This document shows, in pieces, positions 9,219 through 18,494 of a DNA stretch of 64,000 bases. The notes beneath the pieces were generated by a model, which made no database searches, was not told the origin of the DNA, and was given only the letters and a program-made list of their open reading frames with translations. Both the position numbers and the translations under genes were made by a program. The DNA comes from Enterobacteriaceae bacterium UBA5654. Its GTDB lineage: Bacteria > Pseudomonadota > Gammaproteobacteria > Enterobacterales > Enterobacteriaceae. Where the stretch lies: positions 124 to 64,123 of the forward strand of contig DIJC01000021.1 of assembly GCA_002421005.1 (NCBI GenBank), read 5' to 3'. Position 1 is the first letter of the stretch. The number at the start of each line of letters is the position of its first letter.

Positions 9219-9237
9219 ATAAATGAGAATCATTATC
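9219..9237. promoter_or_regulatory. Fur-box-like operator upstream of zupT
   Basis: ATAAATGAGAATCATTATC matches the 19-bp Fur consensus GATAATGATAATCATTATC at 15 of 19 positions, counted by hand. It lies just ahead of the AAGGAG ribosome site of zupT, where a bound repressor would block transcription. Fur control is inferred. Confidence 0.55.
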
Positions 9238-9251
9238 ATAAGGAGTAGCCA

Positions 9252-10025
9252 ATGTCAGTCCCTCTTATTCTGACCGTACTCGCCGGAGCGGCCACCTTTA
9301 TCGGGGCGATCCTCGGCGTGCTGGGACAGAAACCCTCTAACCGCTTACTGGCATTTTCACTCGGTTTTGCGGCCGGGATCATGCTGCTGATCTCGCTGAT
9401 GGAGATGCTTCCCGCCGCGTTGCATACGGAAAACATGCCGCCGGTACTGGGTTACGGAATGTTTATCGCCGGGCTGCTGGGCTACTACGCGCTGGACCGC
9501 GTGCTGCCGCATTCACATCCGCAGGATTTAATGCAGACAAAACCGCTACCTTCGTTGGGTAAAATTCGCCGCACCGCGATCTTGCTGACACTTGGCATCA
9601 GCCTGCATAACTTCCCGGAAGGCATCGCTACCTACGTGACGGCAAGCAATAATCTGGAGCTGGGCTTTGGCATTGCGCTGGCGGTCGCGCTGCATAATAT
9701 CCCGGAAGGTCTGGCGGTGGCCGGTCCGGTATATGCAGCAACCGGCTCGCGGAGCAAAGCGGTGTTCTGGGCCGGAATTTCAGGGCTGGCGGAAATTTTC
9801 GGCGGGGTGCTGGCATGGCTGATCCTCGGCAGTATGATGTCGCCGATCCTGATGGCAGCCATTATGGCGGCGGTGGCCGGTATTATGGTGGCGCTGTCGG
9901 TGGATGAACTGATGCCGCTGGCGAAGGAGATCGACCCGCATAATAATCCGAGTTACGGCGTGCTTTGCGGAATGTCGGTGATGGGATTAAGTCTGGTACT
10001 GCTACAGGCCATCGGGCTGGGATAA
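9252..10025 (+). CDS. zupT: ZIP-family zinc/divalent metal importer ZupT
   Basis: Inner-membrane ZIP transporter that imports zinc and also iron, manganese and cobalt. The 257-residue sequence has eight hydrophobic segments. The two signature helices are clear: HNFPEGIATYVTASNN near residue 118 and HNIPEGLAVAGPVYAATGS near 150, whose His/Asn/Glu residues bind the metal. A His-containing loop (LPHSHPQD) follows the third helix. The start follows AAGGAG. A Fur-box-like site overlaps the upstream region. Confidence 0.96.
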   Translation: MSVPLILTVLAGAATFIGAILGVLGQKPSNRLLAFSLGFAAGIMLLISLMEMLPAALHTENMPPVLGYGMFIAGLLGYYALDRVLPHSHPQDLMQTKPLPSLGKIRRTAILLTLGISLHNFPEGIATYVTASNNLELGFGIALAVALHNIPEGLAVAGPVYAATGSRSKAVFWAGISGLAEIFGGVLAWLILGSMMSPILMAAIMAAVAGIMVALSVDELMPLAKEIDPHNNPSYGVLCGMSVMGLSLVLLQAIGLG

Positions 10026-10030
10026 TGATC

Positions 10031-10060
10031 GTCCCGTCAGCCAGCGCTGGCTGACGGGAC
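10031..10060. terminator. Bidirectional terminator between zupT and ribB
   Basis: GTCCCGTCAGCCAGC followed by its exact reverse complement gives a perfect 30-base palindrome between the converging zupT and ribB genes. It begins five bases past the zupT stop. Confidence 0.75.
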
Positions 10061-10067
10061 AGAAAGA

Positions 10068-10721
10068 TTAGCTGGCTTTACGCTCGTGCTCGCGACGATA
10101 CGCCACCAGATCTTCAATAGTGACGACCGCCATGTTGTGCTCGCGGGCAAACTTAATGCACTCCGGCGCGCGCGCCATAGAGCCATCGTCGTTAGTCAGT
10201 TCACACAGCACGCCAGTCGGCTTAAAGCCTGCCAGCGTGACCAGATCGATCGTCGCTTCGGTGTGTCCACCGCGCGTCAATACGCCGCCCGGCTGCGCGC
10301 GCAGCGGGAAGACATGACCCGGACGGTTGAGATCGGAAGGTTTAGCGTTATCGGCAATAGCGGCGCGCACGGTGGTGACACGATCAGCGGCAGAAACGCC
10401 GGTGGTCACGCCTTCCGCCGCTTCGATGGTGACGGTAAAACCCGTACCGTAAGCGCTGGTGTTGTTTTCAACCATCATCGGCAGGTCAAGCTGCTGACGA
10501 CGTTCTTCGGTAATGCACAGGCACACAATGCCGCTACCGTGACGGATTGTCAGCGCCATTTGCTCGGTGGTCATGGTTTCTGCGGCGAAGATCATATCGC
10601 CTTCGTTTTCACGACTTTCGTCGTCCAGCACCATCACGCCACGGCCTTCACGCAGTGCGGCGACAGCCTGTTCCACGCGCTCGAACGCGTTACCAAAGGA
10701 AGAGAAAAGAGTCTGATTCAT
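10068..10721 (-). CDS. ribB: 3,4-dihydroxy-2-butanone 4-phosphate synthase RibB
   Basis: Converts ribulose 5-phosphate to 3,4-dihydroxy-2-butanone 4-phosphate plus formate, supplying the four-carbon unit of riboflavin. The 217-residue protein is the stand-alone enteric type without a RibA half. Active-site segments are DDESRENEGDMIFAAE near residue 33, GSGIVC, TGVSAADR near 107, and RGGHTEA near 150. It is monocistronic and preceded by an FMN riboswitch. Confidence 0.97.
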   Translation of the reverse strand: MNQTLFSSFGNAFERVEQAVAALREGRGVMVLDDESRENEGDMIFAAETMTTEQMALTIRHGSGIVCLCITEERRQQLDLPMMVENNTSAYGTGFTVTIEAAEGVTTGVSAADRVTTVRAAIADNAKPSDLNRPGHVFPLRAQPGGVLTRGGHTEATIDLVTLAGFKPTGVLCELTNDDGSMARAPECIKFAREHNMAVVTIEDLVAYRREHERKAS

Positions 10722-10813
10722 GGTAAAAAAACCTCATTAATATTGTGGTTACCAGAATCAGGGCAGTCTTAGGAGTCAAAAAAATAACGTACGCAGGCAC
10801 AGCCCGTTTGATC

Positions 10814-10962
10814 GTTACTCTCTCCCATCCGGACTTTAACCGTCGGCCCCGGAATTTCACCGGATCTGCTGACCTTTGAGTTTGCACCCAAAGCGCTCGC
10901 GGGCTTTCAACATGCGTTGATTTACCGCCGGTGGGGAATTACACCCCGCCCTGAGAATAAGC
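10814..10962 (-). ncRNA. FMN riboswitch (RFN element) leader of ribB
   Basis: Read on the minus strand, the leader begins TTCTCAGGGCGGGGTG, continues with CCCCACCGGCGGT and ends GGATGGGAGAGAGTAAC. These are the conserved blocks of the RFN element in order, with paired stems between them. It lies about 100 bases ahead of ribB, as in E. coli where it is also processed to the small RNA SroG. FMN binding is expected to shut down ribB. Confidence 0.93.
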
Positions 10963-11164
10963 ACTGCAACTATAACGCCATTGACTACGGCGGGCAATCT
11001 ATTCGCATCAAACAATGCCGGTATATAGCTCTTTTATCCTTCAGTCACTTGCGCGCGCGACGGTGCCATGCGTACCACTTTAAGGTCAGTCGAATGATTT
11101 TGTGTATAGTGCGACAATCTCGCACTACAATGAATTGAAAGCCTAACCGATCAGGGAAACCAGA

Positions 11165-11467
11165 ATGATTGACCCGAAAAAAATTGAACAAATCGCCCGT
11201 CAGGTCCACGAATCAATGCCAAAAGGCATTCGCGACTTTGGGGAAGATGTGGAGAAGAAGATCCGTCAGGTGCTTCAGTCGCAGTTAACCCGTCTTGATT
11301 TAATCAGTCGTGAAGAGTTTGACGTGCAGACGCAGGTACTGCTGCGTACCCGTGAAAAGCTGGCGCTGCTTGAGCAGCGTATTGGCGAGCTGGAGAACCG
11401 TACGGTTTCCGCGCCGTCAGAAGTGAAACCGGCTCCGGCCATTCCCCCGGTCGATCCGCAGGAATAA
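11165..11467 (+). CDS. ubiK: Ubiquinone biosynthesis accessory factor UbiK
   Basis: Small (100-residue) coiled-coil accessory protein, formerly YqiC, that helps the soluble Ubi complex make ubiquinone by binding UbiJ and lipids. The N-terminus (MIDPKKIEQIARQVHESMP) is strongly conserved. The middle, to about residue 80, is heptad-rich (LALLEQRIGELEN), and the tail is Pro/Ala-rich. It is divergent from ribB across a 440-base region occupied mainly by the ribB leader. Confidence 0.95.
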   Translation: MIDPKKIEQIARQVHESMPKGIRDFGEDVEKKIRQVLQSQLTRLDLISREEFDVQTQVLLRTREKLALLEQRIGELENRTVSAPSEVKPAPAIPPVDPQE

Positions 11468-11480
11468 CCCTTTATCGATC

Positions 11481-11505
11481 AATGGCCCAACGATGTTGGG
11501 CCATT
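11481..11505. terminator. Bidirectional terminator between ubiK and glgS
   Basis: AATGGCCCAA and TTGGGCCATT form a perfect 10-bp stem with a 5-base loop between two converging genes. Confidence 0.75.
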
Positions 11506-11510
11506 ATGTA

Positions 11511-11693
11511 TTACTCGCTTACTGCCTGGTGCTGATAAAACTCGTAGCGCTGACAAAACCAGCTACGATGTTCTTCATCCATATTCCCGGTCACTTTACG
11601 AATATCAATCTGCCTTCCCTCACTCGACATTCTGGCAAAACTGCGCGCCAGGAAGTCAAAGTTATGTACTGAGTACAAATCCTGCTCGTTCAT
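11511..11693 (-). CDS. glgS: Surface composition regulator GlgS/ScoR
   Basis: A 60-residue protein resembling E. coli GlgS (ScoR), which affects glycogen, motility and surface structures. NFDFLARSFARMSSEGR and VTGNMDEEHRSWFCQRY match the family nearly residue for residue. The C-terminus (YEFYQHQAVSE) is a few residues shorter than in E. coli. In E. coli glgS is RpoS-dependent; I cannot show that here. Confidence 0.9.
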   Translation of the reverse strand: MNEQDLYSVHNFDFLARSFARMSSEGRQIDIRKVTGNMDEEHRSWFCQRYEFYQHQAVSE

Positions 11694-11818
11694 TTTCCTG
11701 CATCTCCCGTCATTTTTTTTAAGCTTAGGCTAAATTTCGCCAGGGACAGGGGATGAGGAATAATCTTTTTGCGATCGGGTAAAAACCAGGCGATTTGTGT
11801 TCGCAGGCCACTAATATT

Positions 11819-11843
11819 CCCCGGTGGCATTGCACCACCGGGG
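11819..11843. terminator. Hairpin downstream of hldE
   Basis: CCCCGGTGG and CCACCGGGG form a 9-bp stem with a 7-base loop, 14 bases past the hldE stop. The roughly 160 bases between here and glgS hold no other recognisable feature. Confidence 0.6.
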
Positions 11844-11856
11844 ATGTGCAGCCCAC

Positions 11857-13290
11857 TTACTTCTGGCTGTCTTTCTGGATTTTGCGGATGATATTCGTCG
11901 TTGAGCAGCCGTCTTCAAAGTTCAGCACCAGCACGTCGCCGCCGTTGGCCCACACTTCTTTGCTGCCCGCGATATCTTCCGGCTTGTAATCGCCGCCTTT
12001 TACCAGCAGATCCGGCAATACTCCGGCGATCAGGCGCTGCGGAGTGTCCTCTTCAAACGAGACGACCCAGTCCACCGCTTCCAGCGCGCCGAGTACGATC
12101 ATTCGCTGCTCCAGCGGGTTGACCGGGCGGGAATCGCCCTTCAGCCGTTTCGTCGAAGCGTCGCTGTTCACCGCCACAATCAGCCGATCCCCCAGCTTGC
12201 GGGCGTTAGCGAGATAAGAGACGTGCCCCGCGTGGAGGATGTCGAACACGCCGTTGGTCATCACCACTTTCTCGCCGCGCTTGCGGGCTGCCGCTACCGC
12301 GTCCTGTAGCTCGGCTTCATCCATCACGCCAAAGCCGGTTTCGGCGCGGCCACGTACCGCGTTTTCCAGCTCGATCGGCGAAACGGTTGAGGTGCCGAGT
12401 TTACCCACTACCACGCCCGCTGCCGCGTTGGCAAAGTAGCAGGCTTCTTCCAGCGAATTTCCCGCTGCCAGCGTGGCCGCCAGCACGCCAATCACCGTAT
12501 CGCCCGCGCCGGTGACGTCATAAACTTCCTGCGCCTGGGTAGGCATATGCAGCGGCTCTTTGCCCGGTTGCAACAGCGTCATGCCCTGCTCGGAGCGCGT
12601 AACCAGCAGTGCGGAGAGATCGAAATCAGCAATAATTTTCATCCCGCGCGCCACCAGCTCGTCTTCGCTCTGGCATTTGCCCGCCACCGCTTCAAACTCT
12701 GACAGATTAGGCGTCAGCAGCGTCGCGCCGCGATAGCGTTCAAAATCGGTTCCTTTCGGGTCGATCAGCACCGGCACACCCGCGTTGCGTGCCAGGGTGA
12801 TCATCTGCTGGACGCTGGTCAGCGCGCCTTTCGCGTAGTCGGAAAGTACCAGTGCGCCTACGTGTCCCAGCGCCTGCTGAATACGATCGTGCATTGGCTG
12901 CGGATCGACTCCGGCAAAGCCCTCTTCGAAATCAAGGCGGATCAGTTGCTGATTACGCGACAGCACGCGCAGCTTGGTGATGGTCGGATGCGTCGGCACG
13001 GAGACAAAATCACACTTCACGTTGACGTCAGCCAGCGATTTACTCAGCGCACGGGCGGCGTCGTCAATGCCGGTCAGCCCGACGAGACGCGATGCTGCGC
13101 CGAGCGAGGCGATGTTCATTGCCACGTTTGCCGCGCCGCCAGGACGCTCCTCAATGGTGTCCACTTTCACCACCGGCACCGGCGCTTCCGGCGAAATACG
13201 GCTGGTGGGGCCGTACCAGTAGCGATCCAGCATCACATCACCGACAACCATCACTTCTGCACGCGTAAATTCTGGCAGCGTTACTTTCAT
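11857..13290 (-). CDS. hldE: Bifunctional heptose-7-phosphate kinase / heptose-1-phosphate adenylyltransferase HldE
   Basis: Makes ADP-D-glycero-beta-D-manno-heptose for the LPS inner core. The 477-residue protein has a ribokinase-type domain (about 1-318) with TGAGDTVIGVLAATLAAG carrying the catalytic Asp. A nucleotidyltransferase domain (about 344-477) follows with TNGVFDILHAGHVSYLANAR. Both active sites look intact. It is transcribed in the order ygiF-glnE-hldE, about 100 bases after glnE. Confidence 0.97.
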   Translation of the reverse strand: MKVTLPEFTRAEVMVVGDVMLDRYWYGPTSRISPEAPVPVVKVDTIEERPGGAANVAMNIASLGAASRLVGLTGIDDAARALSKSLADVNVKCDFVSVPTHPTITKLRVLSRNQQLIRLDFEEGFAGVDPQPMHDRIQQALGHVGALVLSDYAKGALTSVQQMITLARNAGVPVLIDPKGTDFERYRGATLLTPNLSEFEAVAGKCQSEDELVARGMKIIADFDLSALLVTRSEQGMTLLQPGKEPLHMPTQAQEVYDVTGAGDTVIGVLAATLAAGNSLEEACYFANAAAGVVVGKLGTSTVSPIELENAVRGRAETGFGVMDEAELQDAVAAARKRGEKVVMTNGVFDILHAGHVSYLANARKLGDRLIVAVNSDASTKRLKGDSRPVNPLEQRMIVLGALEAVDWVVSFEEDTPQRLIAGVLPDLLVKGGDYKPEDIAGSKEVWANGGDVLVLNFEDGCSTTNIIRKIQKDSQK

Positions 13291-13392
13291 TCCTGTCTCC
13301 TGAGATACCCGTCATCTTTCAGGCTGCGCGGCGGCAGACCAAAGAGGTCAAGGGTAGAGATTTATCAGTCATACCTGTTGCGCGCGATAATA

Positions 13393-16251
13393 TCACACCT
13401 GACCCGATGTGCGCGGTTCAGGCAGCCACTTCTGCCAGCTCGCGCTGACCTGCGCCCGTTCAGCCGCGAAAGCGTTCTGCGCCAGATGACCCGGCAGCTC
13501 CTGAAGCGCCAGATGATGCAGTTCATCGCGCAGCGTGGTGTAAGCGCGGGTTAGCGCCTGTGCTTCCGGCTCATCCATAATGTCGTTCTGCGCCAGCAGT
13601 TCGAGGATGCGCACGTTATCCGACCAGCGGGTCAGCTTCGGTTTTTCATGGGCGTAGCGCAGCACCAGATACTGGGCGATAAACTCGATATCGGTGATCC
13701 CGCCCGCATCGGTTTTGATATCGAAACGATCGCGGTGTTTATTGCCGAGATGCGCGCGCATTTTCTCGCGCATTTCGCGCACGTCGGTTTGCAGCTTTTC
13801 GCCATCGCGCGGCACGCTTAAAATCTCGCGGCGGATAGTCTCAAACCGGCGGTTCAGCAGCGGATCGCCGTACACCGGGCGGGCGCGCACCAGCGCCTGA
13901 TGCTCCCAGGTCCACGCCTCGTTTTGCTGATAGTCGGCGAAGGCGTCGGCCGTTGTCACCAGCATTCCCGCCGCGCCGGAAGGGCGCAGCCGCGCATCCA
14001 CTTCATAAAGAATGCCGGACGAGGTGCGGGTGCTGAAAAGATGCATAATTCGCTGGGCCAGCCGCAGATAAAACTGGCGACCGTCGATTTCCCGTTCGCC
14101 GTCGGTCATCACTTCCATCGGGCAGTCGTGAAGGAATACCAGGTCGAGATCGGAACTGTAGCCCAGCTCCCAGCCGCCGAGTTTGCCGTAGCCAATAACC
14201 GCAAATCCGCGCCCTTCCCGCTCGCGCAAATGGGTAGGCTGACCGTAACGGGCGACCATTTGCGTCCACGCCTGCTGGACGACCGCGTCGATGATCGCCT
14301 CCGCCAGCCAGGTTAAGTGATCGCTCACTTTCATTACCGGCAGCGTACCGGCGATGTCCGCCGCCGCGATGCGCAATAGCTGCGCCTGTTTAAACTGACG
14401 CAGCGCTTCAAGCTGCTGTTCCTCGTCCTCTTCCGGCACGCGCAGCAGATACTGACGCAGTTCATCGCGATAGGCATCGGTGGCAGTCGGCTGGTAAAGG
14501 GTATTGGGATCGAGCAGTTCGTCCAGCAGAAGCGGATAACGTGCAAGCTGACTCGCCACCATCGGTGAGGCGGCGCACAGGGTTATCAGATGCTTGAGCG
14601 CGCCGGGGAATTCGCTTAGCAATTCGATGTAGGTGGTGCGGGTTACAATGCCAGTCAGTAGCGGCGTCAGGCGCGAAAGCGGCACCGGCGCATCGTCGCG
14701 CGAGCACACGTCGCTGAGCAGGTGCGGCATCAGGTGATCCAGCACCTGCCGCCCGCGCGGGCCAATCGTGCGCTTGTCCAGCTCTTTACGGAAGTCGGCG
14801 ATCAGCGCCACCACCCGATGGCGATCGGTGTCGGAGAGATGCGCCAGCACGGGCGTGACGTCCTCTTCCTGCAACGCGTCCTGCCACAGTTCGCGCCACT
14901 GTTCTGACAGCGCCGCCTCCTGCGCTTCGCCTTCATCATCGCCGATAAGCTGATTAAACACCTGGCGCACACGAAGCATATGCCCGCCAAGCGCGGCCTC
15001 CAGCGTTGACCAGTCGGCAACGCCCATTCCCCATGTCAGCCGCGCCCGGTTTAACTCGTCGCCCGGCAGCGTCTGGGTCTGTTCGTCATTAATACTTTGC
15101 AGCAGGTTTTCCAGCCGCCGCAGATAAAGATACGCCTCGCGCAGCGCGGCGGCGTCCTCTTCGGTCAGTAAATGCAGCGCGGCGATCGCCGACAGCGTGG
15201 GCAACAGTGAACGCCGCTGTAGCGACGGCTCGCGCCCGCCGCGAATCAGTTGAAAGACCTGAACGATAAACTCGATTTCACGAATGCCGCCCGCGCCGAG
15301 TTTGATATTGTCTTTCAGGCCGCGACGCCGCACTTCGCGGGCGATCATGCCTTTCATATTGCGCAGCGACTGGATCACGCTGAAGTCGATATAGCGACGG
15401 AAAACAAAAGGCCGCAGCATCGCGCGCAGTTCGCTGGCGTACACGCCGTCGTTATCGCCCATAATCCGCGCTTTCACCATCGCATAGCGCTCCCAGTCGC
15501 GCCCCTGCTCCTGGTAATAATCTTCCAGCGCGGCAAAGCTCAGCACCAGCGGACCGCTATCACCGAAGGGGCGCAGGCGCATATCAACGCGATACACAAA
15601 ACCATCCTGGGTTGGCTGGTCGAGCACTTTGATCAGCCGCTGCCCCAGACGGGTAAAGAACTGCGCGTTATCCAGTTCACGCCGCCCGCCTTGGGTGGAG
15701 CCGTTTTCCGGCCAGGCAAAAATCAGATCGATATCCGAAGAGAAATTCAGCTCGCCGCCACCCAGTTTTCCCATCCCAAGAATGAGCAGCGGCTGCGCTT
15801 CACCCTGCGCGTTGCACGGCGTTCCCCACTCGCGACAGCAGGCGGCATACAGCCAGTCGCGGGCGGCGACGATCAGCGTCTCCGCCAGCACGCTAAGCTG
15901 CGTCAGGGTATTTTCTTCATCGACCAGCATCAGCGTCTGCGCCCAGGCGATGCGCACCAGAATGCGCCGACGGAACAGGCGCAGGGCGTGCATCAACGCG
16001 GCTTCGTCGCTGACCTCTGCCAGCGCCGTCTGTAACCACGCCGCATAGTGTCGCCACTCATCCGCCTGCGGCGGCGTGTTTTGCAGCGATGTCAGCCAGT
16101 CCGGGTGCGCCACCAGCGCCTGCTCTGCAAAATCGCTGAAAGTAAGCACCCACTGCGCCTGCTCGCTAAGCGCGCTCGCGGGAATCGCCTCCGGCAAACG
16201 TTCTGCCACCGTCTGCCAGTGCTGCTGTAGTCGTGAAGAAAGCGGCATCAT
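13393..16251 (-). CDS. glnE: Glutamine synthetase adenylyltransferase/adenylyl-removing enzyme GlnE
   Basis: Attaches AMP to, and removes it from, glutamine synthetase under control of PII and glutamine. The 952-residue protein has two nucleotidyltransferase domains. The N-terminal deadenylylating one carries GMGKLGGGELNFSSDIDLIF near residue 160; the C-terminal adenylylating one carries GYGKLGGWELGYSSDLDLVF near 690. Start may be either of the first two Met codons. It matters for nitrogen control, like the NAC-type site found before the urease genes. Confidence 0.97.
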   Translation of the reverse strand: MMPLSSRLQQHWQTVAERLPEAIPASALSEQAQWVLTFSDFAEQALVAHPDWLTSLQNTPPQADEWRHYAAWLQTALAEVSDEAALMHALRLFRRRILVRIAWAQTLMLVDEENTLTQLSVLAETLIVAARDWLYAACCREWGTPCNAQGEAQPLLILGMGKLGGGELNFSSDIDLIFAWPENGSTQGGRRELDNAQFFTRLGQRLIKVLDQPTQDGFVYRVDMRLRPFGDSGPLVLSFAALEDYYQEQGRDWERYAMVKARIMGDNDGVYASELRAMLRPFVFRRYIDFSVIQSLRNMKGMIAREVRRRGLKDNIKLGAGGIREIEFIVQVFQLIRGGREPSLQRRSLLPTLSAIAALHLLTEEDAAALREAYLYLRRLENLLQSINDEQTQTLPGDELNRARLTWGMGVADWSTLEAALGGHMLRVRQVFNQLIGDDEGEAQEAALSEQWRELWQDALQEEDVTPVLAHLSDTDRHRVVALIADFRKELDKRTIGPRGRQVLDHLMPHLLSDVCSRDDAPVPLSRLTPLLTGIVTRTTYIELLSEFPGALKHLITLCAASPMVASQLARYPLLLDELLDPNTLYQPTATDAYRDELRQYLLRVPEEDEEQQLEALRQFKQAQLLRIAAADIAGTLPVMKVSDHLTWLAEAIIDAVVQQAWTQMVARYGQPTHLREREGRGFAVIGYGKLGGWELGYSSDLDLVFLHDCPMEVMTDGEREIDGRQFYLRLAQRIMHLFSTRTSSGILYEVDARLRPSGAAGMLVTTADAFADYQQNEAWTWEHQALVRARPVYGDPLLNRRFETIRREILSVPRDGEKLQTDVREMREKMRAHLGNKHRDRFDIKTDAGGITDIEFIAQYLVLRYAHEKPKLTRWSDNVRILELLAQNDIMDEPEAQALTRAYTTLRDELHHLALQELPGHLAQNAFAAERAQVSASWQKWLPEPRTSGQV

Positions 16252-16272
16252 CGGAAAAGTCCTTTGCCTGAA

Positions 16273-17574
16273 TTATTGTTTGCCGCTGTGCAACCAGAAC
16301 GGCTTCATCGCCAGCGCTTCATTACGGAAATGTTCGATTTCAATATGCTGGCGGGTTTTGATGGCGTGCTTAAGTCCCTGCCAGTTTTCCAGCCAGGCCT
16401 CGGCGACGACGGTGTCGTAATATCCCGCCAGCAGCATCACGCTGTCGATATCACGTCCCAGTCGCGGAAGCTGATCGGCATAGCTGTCGCCGAGCGGATA
16501 AGCAAAGGTTTTCCGCAGTTCCGCAGCGTGGCGCGAGAGCGCGATATCGCCGTAACGCTTAAATGAATCGGCGAATTTGGCCTGCGCTTTCGCATCGAGG
16601 AACGGCTGCCAGCCCCGCGCGATCAGCCACTCGGTGAGCACTAATTTTGCCAGCGAAAGCGGGGTGCTGCTGGCGGCGGTTTCGGCTGAAACATCGGACG
16701 CCAGCGTCGCCTCGGAGAGGGTCAGTAAATCACGTAAGCGAGCGCTCGCTTTACGCGGTACAATCCCGCCGAAAAGGGTCAGGGTATGGCGGATCAAACT
16801 CATGGCATCCTGCACGCCTGCTTTCGCCGCGGCATTACCGCGCACCCACAGCTCTTCATGATGCTGCCAGTGGGCCAGCGCCATTTCCAACGCCGCCTCA
16901 AAACCCTGCTCCACGCTGGCCTTCGGCGGTAGCCTCAGGATGGTCAACGGTTTTAACTGCCGTGGCTCATTGCCCTGCGCCAGATGATAACCGCGCGCGG
17001 CTTTGCTCAGGCTCCCCTGACGCAGCACGTCAAGATTCACCAGCTGGCGCGCCAGCTTCAGCACGTCCTGCGTTTCGCCGGAAAGCAGTTCCAGCTCCAG
17101 CTCGCACACAGGCTCCTGGAATTCACCGGCTTTCACCTCGCCGCGATCCAGCGCGATTTCAATCCGGCTTTGCCCCACATCCACCAGCCACTTCTCGCGG
17201 GAAAAATCGGTGCTGAACAGCGGCTTCACCCGCGCGGCTAAATCCGCAGGCAGTTCGCCCTGCGGCCAGACTTCGGCAGGAAAGCGCGCCAGATCCAGTT
17301 CCGGCTGACTGAGTTCAACATTGTACTCCGGGCGCTGGTGCAGTCCGCCCACCACGCGTCCGGCAACTTTGAGGGTCATTTCGTAACGACCCTCGTTACC
17401 GCGAATGCGCAGCCCCATATCGTGCTGACGCAGCCAGTTATCGTCGGTTTCGTAGTAAATATTAAGCAACGGAGTCGCGGCAACATGCTCCGCCGGTAAC
17501 GTGTTGAGGTGGCTACGCAGCGTTTCAACGCCGTCCTGATTCACAATAAATTTTAATTCGATTTCTTGAGCCAT
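16273..17574 (-). CDS. ygiF: Inorganic triphosphatase YgiF (CYTH and CHAD domains)
   Basis: A 433-residue cytoplasmic enzyme with an N-terminal CYTH domain (signature EIELKF at residues 4-9, then a basic/acidic tunnel strand series) and a C-terminal CHAD domain rich in helices and His/Arg. E. coli YgiF hydrolyses inorganic triphosphate; CHAD domains bind polyphosphate. It ends 21 bases before glnE, so the two are probably co-transcribed, and it is divergent from ygiM. Confidence 0.95.
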   Translation of the reverse strand: MAQEIELKFIVNQDGVETLRSHLNTLPAEHVAATPLLNIYYETDDNWLRQHDMGLRIRGNEGRYEMTLKVAGRVVGGLHQRPEYNVELSQPELDLARFPAEVWPQGELPADLAARVKPLFSTDFSREKWLVDVGQSRIEIALDRGEVKAGEFQEPVCELELELLSGETQDVLKLARQLVNLDVLRQGSLSKAARGYHLAQGNEPRQLKPLTILRLPPKASVEQGFEAALEMALAHWQHHEELWVRGNAAAKAGVQDAMSLIRHTLTLFGGIVPRKASARLRDLLTLSEATLASDVSAETAASSTPLSLAKLVLTEWLIARGWQPFLDAKAQAKFADSFKRYGDIALSRHAAELRKTFAYPLGDSYADQLPRLGRDIDSVMLLAGYYDTVVAEAWLENWQGLKHAIKTRQHIEIEHFRNEALAMKPFWLHSGKQ

Positions 17575-17650
17575 AGCTGAATTCTTAAGGTTGAGTTATT
17601 ACAAACGGCGATTTTGGCGAACTTACTCACATCTTTTTTGTCAGTAGATA

Positions 17651-17669
17651 GTATTTTGCGGCAAAATAC
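17651..17669. promoter_or_regulatory. Perfect inverted repeat in the ygiF-ygiM divergent promoter region
   Basis: GTATTTTGC, one base, then GCAAAATAC: an exact 9-1-9 dyad in the 230-base region between divergent ygiF and ygiM. It looks like a dimeric repressor operator, but I cannot match it to a known regulator. Confidence 0.35.
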
Positions 17670-17804
17670 CATGCAACACGCGCGTTGAAGGGCAGAAAAG
17701 TTTGGCTTCCCGACCCGGATGATTCCGATTGCTGCAAAAGCCATTGCGTCGTCAGACTGTTGCCACGACATTCGTTCCACTTCTATGACAATAACGATGA
17801 TCTA

Positions 17805-18425
17805 ATGCCAAAATTACGCCTGATTGGATTAACTTTACTTGCGCTTAGCGCATCCTCCCTGGTTCATGCCGAAGAAAAGCGTTACGTTTCTGATGAACTG
17901 AATACCTGGGTTCGCAGCGGACCCGGCGATAATTACCGTCTCGTTGGCACCGTGAATGCTGGCGAAGAAGTTACCCTGCTCCAGAGCGACGCGGGCACCA
18001 GCTACGGTCAGGTGCGCGACAGCAGCGGTCGTACCGCCTGGATCCCGCTAAAAGAGCTGAATACCGAGCCGAGCCTGCGCTCGCGCGTGCCGGATCTCGA
18101 AAACCAGGTTAAAACGCTGACCGATAAACTTAACGGTATCGACACCACCTGGAATCAGCGCACCGCAGAAATGCAGCAGAAAGTAGCGCAGAGCGACAGC
18201 GTTATTAACGGCCTGAAAGATGAAAACCAGAAGCTTAAGAATGAACTGATCGTGGCGCAGAAGAAAGTCAGCGCCGCGAATCTCCAGCTTGATGACAAAC
18301 AGCGCACCATCATTATGCAGTGGTTTATGTATGGCGGCGGCGTGCTGGGTGCCGGGCTGATTCTGGGGCTGGTGCTGCCGCATATGATCCCGACCCGCAA
18401 GCGTAAAGACCGCTGGATGAATTAA
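17805..18425 (+). CDS. ygiM: SH3-domain membrane protein YgiM
   Basis: A 206-residue protein with a cleavable-type signal peptide ending near LVHAEEK and a bacterial SH3 domain (about 22-90, VRSGPGDNYRLVGTVNAGEE). A coiled coil (about 97-165) and a C-terminal membrane helix (GGGVLGAGLILGLVLPHM) precede a basic tail RKRKDRWMN. The start at MPKLRLIGLTLL matches E. coli; the longer frame runs into promoter DNA. It lies 70 bases upstream of cca. Function is not established. Confidence 0.95.
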   Translation: MPKLRLIGLTLLALSASSLVHAEEKRYVSDELNTWVRSGPGDNYRLVGTVNAGEEVTLLQSDAGTSYGQVRDSSGRTAWIPLKELNTEPSLRSRVPDLENQVKTLTDKLNGIDTTWNQRTAEMQQKVAQSDSVINGLKDENQKLKNELIVAQKKVSAANLQLDDKQRTIIMQWFMYGGGVLGAGLILGLVLPHMIPTRKRKDRWMN

Positions 18426-18494
18426 GCCGGATTCGCCTTCTTCCTGACACTTACGTATGATTTATGGATAGCGATTATTTCAGGAGAGCGGTAG

